Positions 16,698 through 20,246 of a DNA stretch of 20,246 bases are shown one piece after another. Source of the DNA: Deltaproteobacteria bacterium UBA2385. Its GTDB lineage: Bacteria; Myxococcota_A; UBA796; UBA2385. The notes under the pieces are model-generated. The model ran no database searches. It saw nothing but the letters and a program-made list of their open reading frames with translations, and was not told the DNA's origin. Where the stretch lies: assembly GCA_002343455.1 (NCBI GenBank), contig DDSR01000028.1, positions 1 through 20,246 of the forward strand, read 5' to 3'. Numbering within the stretch: position 1 is the stretch's first letter; every line of letters begins with the position of its first letter. Made by a program: the position numbers and the translations under genes.

Positions 16698-17222
16698 ATG
16701 ACCCTCCTCCGCAGCCTGTTCACCGCCGCCCTCCTCCTGCTCGCGGCCAACCCCGCCTTCGCCCAGACCGGGATCACGCCCCCATTCGGCACCGCCGACA
16801 AGGCCATGCTGATGATCGGCTTCGCCTTCATCGGCATCGGCATCCTCAGCTCCGGCTACGCGCTGTCCATCTCGCTCTCGGCCTACGCCGCCTGCGACAA
16901 GGACCGCCGCGGCGCCGCCTTCATCCCCGCCGTCATGCCCGGCTCGCAGGGTCTGTACAGCTTCGCCATCGGCTTCCTGATGATCGGCACCTACCAGGCC
17001 GGCTGGGGAGACCCCCAGGTCAGCTTCAAGGTTGCCCTGGCCGGCATCCTCTGCGGCCTGCCTTGCCTCTTCTCGGCCCTGGGCCAGGCCAAGACCGCCG
17101 CGGCTTGTATCAAGAGCATCAACAACGGGCAGATGGACCAGGGCCAGGCGCTGCTGGCGACCGGCGTGCCGGAGCTCTACGCGCTGGTCGGGCTGGCGGG
17201 TGGGTTTCTGGTCATGAACTGA
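16698..17222 (+). CDS. atpK: V/A-type ATPase proteolipid subunit K (four-helix, signal peptide)
   Basis: The rotor-ring subunit, 174 residues. Residues 1-22 look like a cleavable signal peptide ending A-F-A before Gln23. Four membrane helices follow in two hairpins. The single rotor carboxylate is E159 in GVPELYA (second hairpin); the matching place in the first hairpin reads MPGSQGLY, with no acid. In the Enterococcus hirae NtpK structure Na+ is held by L61, T64, Q65, Q110 and E139; here I align M80, S83, Q84, Q130 and E159, with Y87 at the Tyr68 place, so the Na+ ligand set is kept. The last operon gene; its 3' end overlaps the convergent selO by 11 bases. The leader before the ATG is C-rich without a Shine-Dalgarno. 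Confidence 0.95.
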   Translation: MTLLRSLFTAALLLLAANPAFAQTGITPPFGTADKAMLMIGFAFIGIGILSSGYALSISLSAYAACDKDRRGAAFIPAVMPGSQGLYSFAIGFLMIGTYQAGWGDPQVSFKVALAGILCGLPCLFSALGQAKTAAACIKSINNGQMDQGQALLATGVPELYALVGLAGGFLVMN

Positions 17223-18663
17223 GCGAGCCGGTCTGCTCGTCCAGCTCCGCTCGCGGAGGCCCGTGGCCCAGCGCCCGGCCCATGCGTCGAATGCGGTGGA
17301 TCTTACGGTGCAGCGGCCCCCAGTCGTCCTTCAGGTCGATCGAATCCCACAACGCCTCGACCTCGCTGATCAGCAGCCCCTCGGGACCTCCGCCCTTGAA
17401 GTAGCGCTCCGCCAGCGCCTCGGGCCGAGCGGGCAAGGTCCCCTCCAGCACACCGCGCACGGACTCCCAGGCGGCCCCTCGATAGGGCAGCATCGAGGCG
17501 CGAGCGCGGGACTCGGCGGCCTCGCCTCCGTACCAGTCGTACCAGGCCTGGTCGAAGGGCACCCGGCTCTGTTCGAGCCAGTGCCACCAGGCGTCCGTCA
17601 GGGCCTGGTCGGCCGCCTCTCCCCGCGACTGCACCCCCAGGCCCGCCACGGTGCGCCGCACGAAGGCGCGGGCGAACTCCGCCCGGTAGCTGCCCAGCGC
17701 CGCCGAGAGGGTGCTGGCCTGGCCGAGGCTTTGCAGACACTGGGCGAGCTGCTCCAGGTTCCAGGCGACCGCGGCGGCCTGGCGACCGTAGGCGTACAGA
17801 CCGGAGTGGTCGAAGTAGGCCGCGGTGAAGCCCGGGTCGCAGGTCGGGGTGAAGCGCCAGGGCCCGTAGTCGAAGCTCTCGCCGCTGATGTTGATGTTGT
17901 CGGTGTTCAGCACCCCGTGGACGAAGCCGGCCACCATCCAGGCGGCCACCGTGTCCGCGCAGGCCCGCACCACCGCCCCCAGGAAGGCCGCAGGCAGATC
18001 GGGCGCATCAACGATGGCCGGGTGGTAGGTCGCGGCCGCGTATCGCAGCAGCCGGTCCAGCTCGGCCTTCTGGCGCTGGTAGTGCAATCGCTGGAAGCTG
18101 CCGATGCGCACATGGCCGTGGCTGAGCCGCACCATCACGGCTGCCCGGGTCGGGCTGGGCTCGTCGTGGCGGTCCAGCTCCTCGCCCGTCTCCACGATCG
18201 ACAGGGTCTTGCTGGTGTCCACCCCGCGGGCCTCCAGCAGCTCGGTGGCCAGGATCTCCCGCACCCCGCCCTTCAAGGTCAGCCGACCATCCCCGCCACG
18301 GCTGTACAGGGTGGTCCCGCTGCCCTTGGTCCCCAGGTCCAGCAGCCGGCCCTGCCCGTCGCGGAGCTGGGCGAAGAGGAAGCCGCGCCCGTCGCCCAGG
18401 TAGGGGTTGTAGGAGAGGAACTGGTGGCCGTGGTAGCGCAGGGCCAGGGGCCGCTCCAGGTTGTCCGGCAGCGGATGGAAGCGGGCGAGGTGGTCCAGCC
18501 ACTCGCTGTCGCTGAGGGTGTCCAGGCCGACGGTGGCCGCGTGGCGCTGGTTGCGGAAGCGCAGCCGGTGGGCGGGGAATGAGGCCGGCGTCGCCGGGTC
18601 CGAGAGCTCGGGACCCAGGGAGAGGTGGCGGGGATCGGGGCGGTAGGCGGGAGAGAGAGGCAT
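17212..18663 (-). CDS. selO: SelO pseudokinase, protein adenylyltransferase (YdiU family)
   Basis: SelO proteins have a kinase-like fold with ATP bound in flipped orientation and transfer AMP to Ser/Thr/Tyr of target proteins, linked to redox stress. The protein has 483 residues, usual for bacteria. Seen: YHGHQFLSYNPYLGDGRG, K113 in LGTKGSGTTLYSR (the same number as in the Pseudomonas syringae enzyme), LKGGVREILATE, and HGVLNTDNINISGE with D255-N256 and D265 in FDYGPW, corresponding to the catalytic Asp/Asn and metal-binding Asp. It ends without the selenocysteine found in animal SelO. The start lacks a strong ribosome-binding site, though sequence similarity begins near it. It is convergent with, and overlaps, atpK; behind it on the same strand is the MYXO-CTERM protein gene. 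Confidence 0.95.
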   Translation of the reverse strand: MPLSPAYRPDPRHLSLGPELSDPATPASFPAHRLRFRNQRHAATVGLDTLSDSEWLDHLARFHPLPDNLERPLALRYHGHQFLSYNPYLGDGRGFLFAQLRDGQGRLLDLGTKGSGTTLYSRGGDGRLTLKGGVREILATELLEARGVDTSKTLSIVETGEELDRHDEPSPTRAAVMVRLSHGHVRIGSFQRLHYQRQKAELDRLLRYAAATYHPAIVDAPDLPAAFLGAVVRACADTVAAWMVAGFVHGVLNTDNINISGESFDYGPWRFTPTCDPGFTAAYFDHSGLYAYGRQAAAVAWNLEQLAQCLQSLGQASTLSAALGSYRAEFARAFVRRTVAGLGVQSRGEAADQALTDAWWHWLEQSRVPFDQAWYDWYGGEAAESRARASMLPYRGAAWESVRGVLEGTLPARPEALAERYFKGGGPEGLLISEVEALWDSIDLKDDWGPLHRKIHRIRRMGRALGHGPPRAELDEQTGSLSS

Positions 18664-18707
18664 CCGCGGGGGTTAGCCCGATGAGGGCGAGGTGCAGCCG
18701 CTGAGGC

Positions 18708-20120
18708 TCAGCCTGTCTGCCGCCGACGCCGGCCCAGGGCCAGCAACGGCAGCAGCGCCAGCAGGCTTGCGGTGCCGGGCGCCGAGGCGCAGCCGCCGCC
18801 CTTGCCGGGGTCTTCCTCGTCGGCGGGGTCCTCGTCGCCGGTGTCATCGTCCTCGGAGGGCGTGCCCGTGTCGGGCTCCGGCTCGGGCTCGGGTTCGGGT
18901 TCGGGCTCCGGCTCGGGCTCCGGCTCCGGCTCCGGCTCGCACTCCAGGTCCAGGCCGTCGCAGTCCTGGTCGATGCCGTCGCCGCAGATCTCCTCGGCGC
19001 CCGGGTAGATCGTCGGATCGGCGTCCTGGCAGTCCTCGCCACCGTGCTCGGGACCGCAATGGCCGTCTCCGTCCAGGTCCACCACCAGCTCGTAGGCCCC
19101 CGCGTCGGGCCGGGCCTCGGCCCCGCAGGTGCCCGGCGCGCTGCGCGGGTTGCCGAGCAGGTCGGTGGTGGAGAGGCTGTAACCGTCCACGCCGAGGTCG
19201 ATGCCGGGAGAGCCGAAGGGCAGGCGGAAGTCGTCGTTGGTCCAGTCGCCGTCGTCGCTGAAGTCGACGAAGTCGAAGTCGGTGACGAGGTTGTCGTACT
19301 CGGATATGAACGAGTCGCCGCAGACTTCGTTGCCGGACTCAACGATCAGGTCCACATCCGTGTGCGAGAGGTTGTTGACGACCTCAATCGACGGACATCC
19401 ATCCTCAAAATAGGTGTTGGTGTACTTGAGGCCGCTATCCGTATTGTGAAACACGTTGTTGGCAACATGTACCAGGCCATCCATCTCGTTTCCGTACTCC
19501 GACCAGACCCGAACCGCAGATGTCAAGCCCACGAACGTGTTTCCGACCACGTTCAACTCATCAAACCCAACCGTTCCGCGCGACGACGAAACGGTTCGGC
19601 TGATATAGATACCGGAGTATCCACCCAGAATAATCGAGCTCACGACGTGTACAACATCTGCACCATAGTAGAGGAATATATTGTAGTCGTTGCTCTCAAA
19701 CACGGACCGGCTGACCAATATCTCATCCAAACCTGTCCCAAGGATTCCGTATGAGTTTCCACGAAACACCACATCGTCGACCACCAGACCCGACGATGCC
19801 CCGTAGCTCACTCCATACTCAAAGCCAGTCAACTCCAGGCCCGACAGCTCCAGTCGCGATCCGTTTGAAAGATAGAATCCTCCGCTACTCAAACCATCGC
19901 TGTGCAACACCACACGCTCCGATCCGACTCCTCCCACCACGACCGAGTGGTCCCGCGCGACGACAAGACCGGACTCGACATACTCTCCCTCCCGGATCTC
20001 CAGCGTGTCGCCGTCCTCCAGCAAGGCCATGCCTTCGGCGATTGTCAGAGCGTCGCCCTTCCCGGACTGGTCCACAACCCAGGTTGCGGCATGGGCGTTG
20101 ATGATGAGATGGATGAACAT
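18708..20120 (-). CDS. Secreted parallel beta-helix protein with MopE motif and MYXO-CTERM tail
   Basis: A 470-residue surface or secreted protein. Residues 1-11 (ending A-H-A) form a very short signal peptide. Residues about 25-300 carry short repeats rich in Val, Ser, Gly and Asn, such as 'VVDDVVFRGNSYGIL' and 'VANNVFHN', a right-handed beta-helix pattern like that of pectate-lyase-type proteins. About 350-395 is a MopE-type metal-binding motif, DLDGDGHCGP...DCQDADPTIYPG then ICGDGIDQDCDG. Next come 11 Glu-Pro repeats, an acidic Asp/Glu stretch, and a tail GGGCASAPGT-hydrophobic-RRRR, a MYXO-CTERM sorting signal whose Cys is thought to be processed and lipidated. The region coding the helix is lower in GC than its surroundings. 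GAGGGAC precedes the ATG. Target unknown. Confidence 0.87.
   Translation of the reverse strand: MFIHLIINAHAATWVVDQSGKGDALTIAEGMALLEDGDTLEIREGEYVESGLVVARDHSVVVGGVGSERVVLHSDGLSSGGFYLSNGSRLELSGLELTGFEYGVSYGASSGLVVDDVVFRGNSYGILGTGLDEILVSRSVFESNDYNIFLYYGADVVHVVSSIILGGYSGIYISRTVSSSRGTVGFDELNVVGNTFVGLTSAVRVWSEYGNEMDGLVHVANNVFHNTDSGLKYTNTYFEDGCPSIEVVNNLSHTDVDLIVESGNEVCGDSFISEYDNLVTDFDFVDFSDDGDWTNDDFRLPFGSPGIDLGVDGYSLSTTDLLGNPRSAPGTCGAEARPDAGAYELVVDLDGDGHCGPEHGGEDCQDADPTIYPGAEEICGDGIDQDCDGLDLECEPEPEPEPEPEPEPEPEPEPEPDTGTPSEDDDTGDEDPADEEDPGKGGGCASAPGTASLLALLPLLALGRRRRQTG
18873..18938 (-). repeat. 6-base tandem repeat encoding (Glu-Pro) x 11
   Basis: Eleven consecutive hexamers (minus strand GAG/GAA then CCG/CCC) encode Glu-Pro pairs, making a stiff, charged spacer between the MopE motif and the C-terminal sorting tail. 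Such an array is prone to slippage in units that keep frame. Confidence 0.85.
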
Positions 20121-20131
20121 GGGGTCGTCCC

Positions 20132-20246
20132 TCAGTTAGTGTGTTCGATGAAGGCGATGCCGGCGGCGTCGAAGCAGGGAATCTCGTTCTCTTCCTCATC
20201 TTCATAGTCTACCCAGACCTTGACGAATCCCCCCTCCTGCGGCCCC
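20132..20246 (-). CDS. 3' end of an acidic protein gene (partial, runs off the window)
   Basis: On the minus strand an open frame enters at the window edge and gives 37 codons before TGA at 20132-20134. It reads GFVKVWVDYEDEEENEIPCF, then DAAGIAFIEHTN. The stop lies 11 bases before the beta-helix protein's ATG, which fits an operon. The visible part is very acidic with one Cys. Too little is present to name a family. I take it as coding because the frame is open to the edge, the spacing is operon-like and the codons use mostly G or C at third positions. Confidence 0.5.
   Translation of the reverse strand, partial: GPQEGGFVKVWVDYEDEEENEIPCFDAAGIAFIEHTN

Noticed and set aside
17212..18663. Selenocysteine-containing SelO
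   Set aside because: The bacterial protein ends normally without an in-frame TGA near a C-terminal Cys/Sec motif, and no SECIS-like hairpin is evident.

Overview
The window is GC-rich, densely coded bacterial DNA, most likely from a member of the Myxococcota (deltaproteobacterial lineage). Three things point there: a secreted beta-helix protein at the right end with a MopE-type metal-binding motif and a MYXO-CTERM-like tail (Gly-Gly-Gly-Cys, hydrophobic helix, Arg-rich end); short-signal lipoproteins with Gly/Asp-rich linkers; and an orphan eCIS-core (DUF4157) protein. The lineage is inferred from gene content, not from a marker gene.

Left part (64-6712). A two-gene plus-strand unit encodes a membrane-anchored coiled-coil protein and a signal-anchored protein that joins a periplasmic substrate-binding-like domain to an OmpA-like peptidoglycan-binding domain. 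It converges, with a 3-base gap, on a three-gene minus-strand unit: a DUF4157 protein of about 848 residues, a GT1-type glycosyltransferase whose true start appears to be a CTG just after the preceding stop codon, and a small lipoprotein.

Middle (6821-9498). This holds small housekeeping and redox genes: an ArsC/Spx-family thioredoxin-fold protein overlapping an AlkB-like dioxygenase; convergent to them a MiaE-type tRNA hydroxylase; divergent from that, across a perfect 12-base palindrome, a CPYC glutaredoxin; then a lipoprotein with a repetitive Gly/Asp linker.

Core (9599-17222). This is a seven-gene V/A-type ATPase operon in the order E, DUF2764, A, B, D, I, K. It is the compact layout known from Chlamydia, spirochaetes and Bacteroidetes, without separate C, F or G/H genes. 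The A subunit carries a 21-base in-frame tandem duplication. The K proteolipid has a signal peptide, four membrane helices, one carboxylate (second hairpin) and the side chains that bind Na+ in Enterococcus hirae NtpK, so Na+ coupling is a reasonable hypothesis.

Right part (17212-20246), all minus strand. A SelO protein-AMPylase overlaps the end of atpK by 11 bases. Next is the MYXO-CTERM beta-helix protein, whose N-terminal half is clearly lower in GC than the rest of the window, and last the 3' end of an acidic gene that runs off the window edge. There is no tRNA, rRNA, CRISPR array or insertion sequence that I can see, and no gene-free stretch longer than 300 bases.
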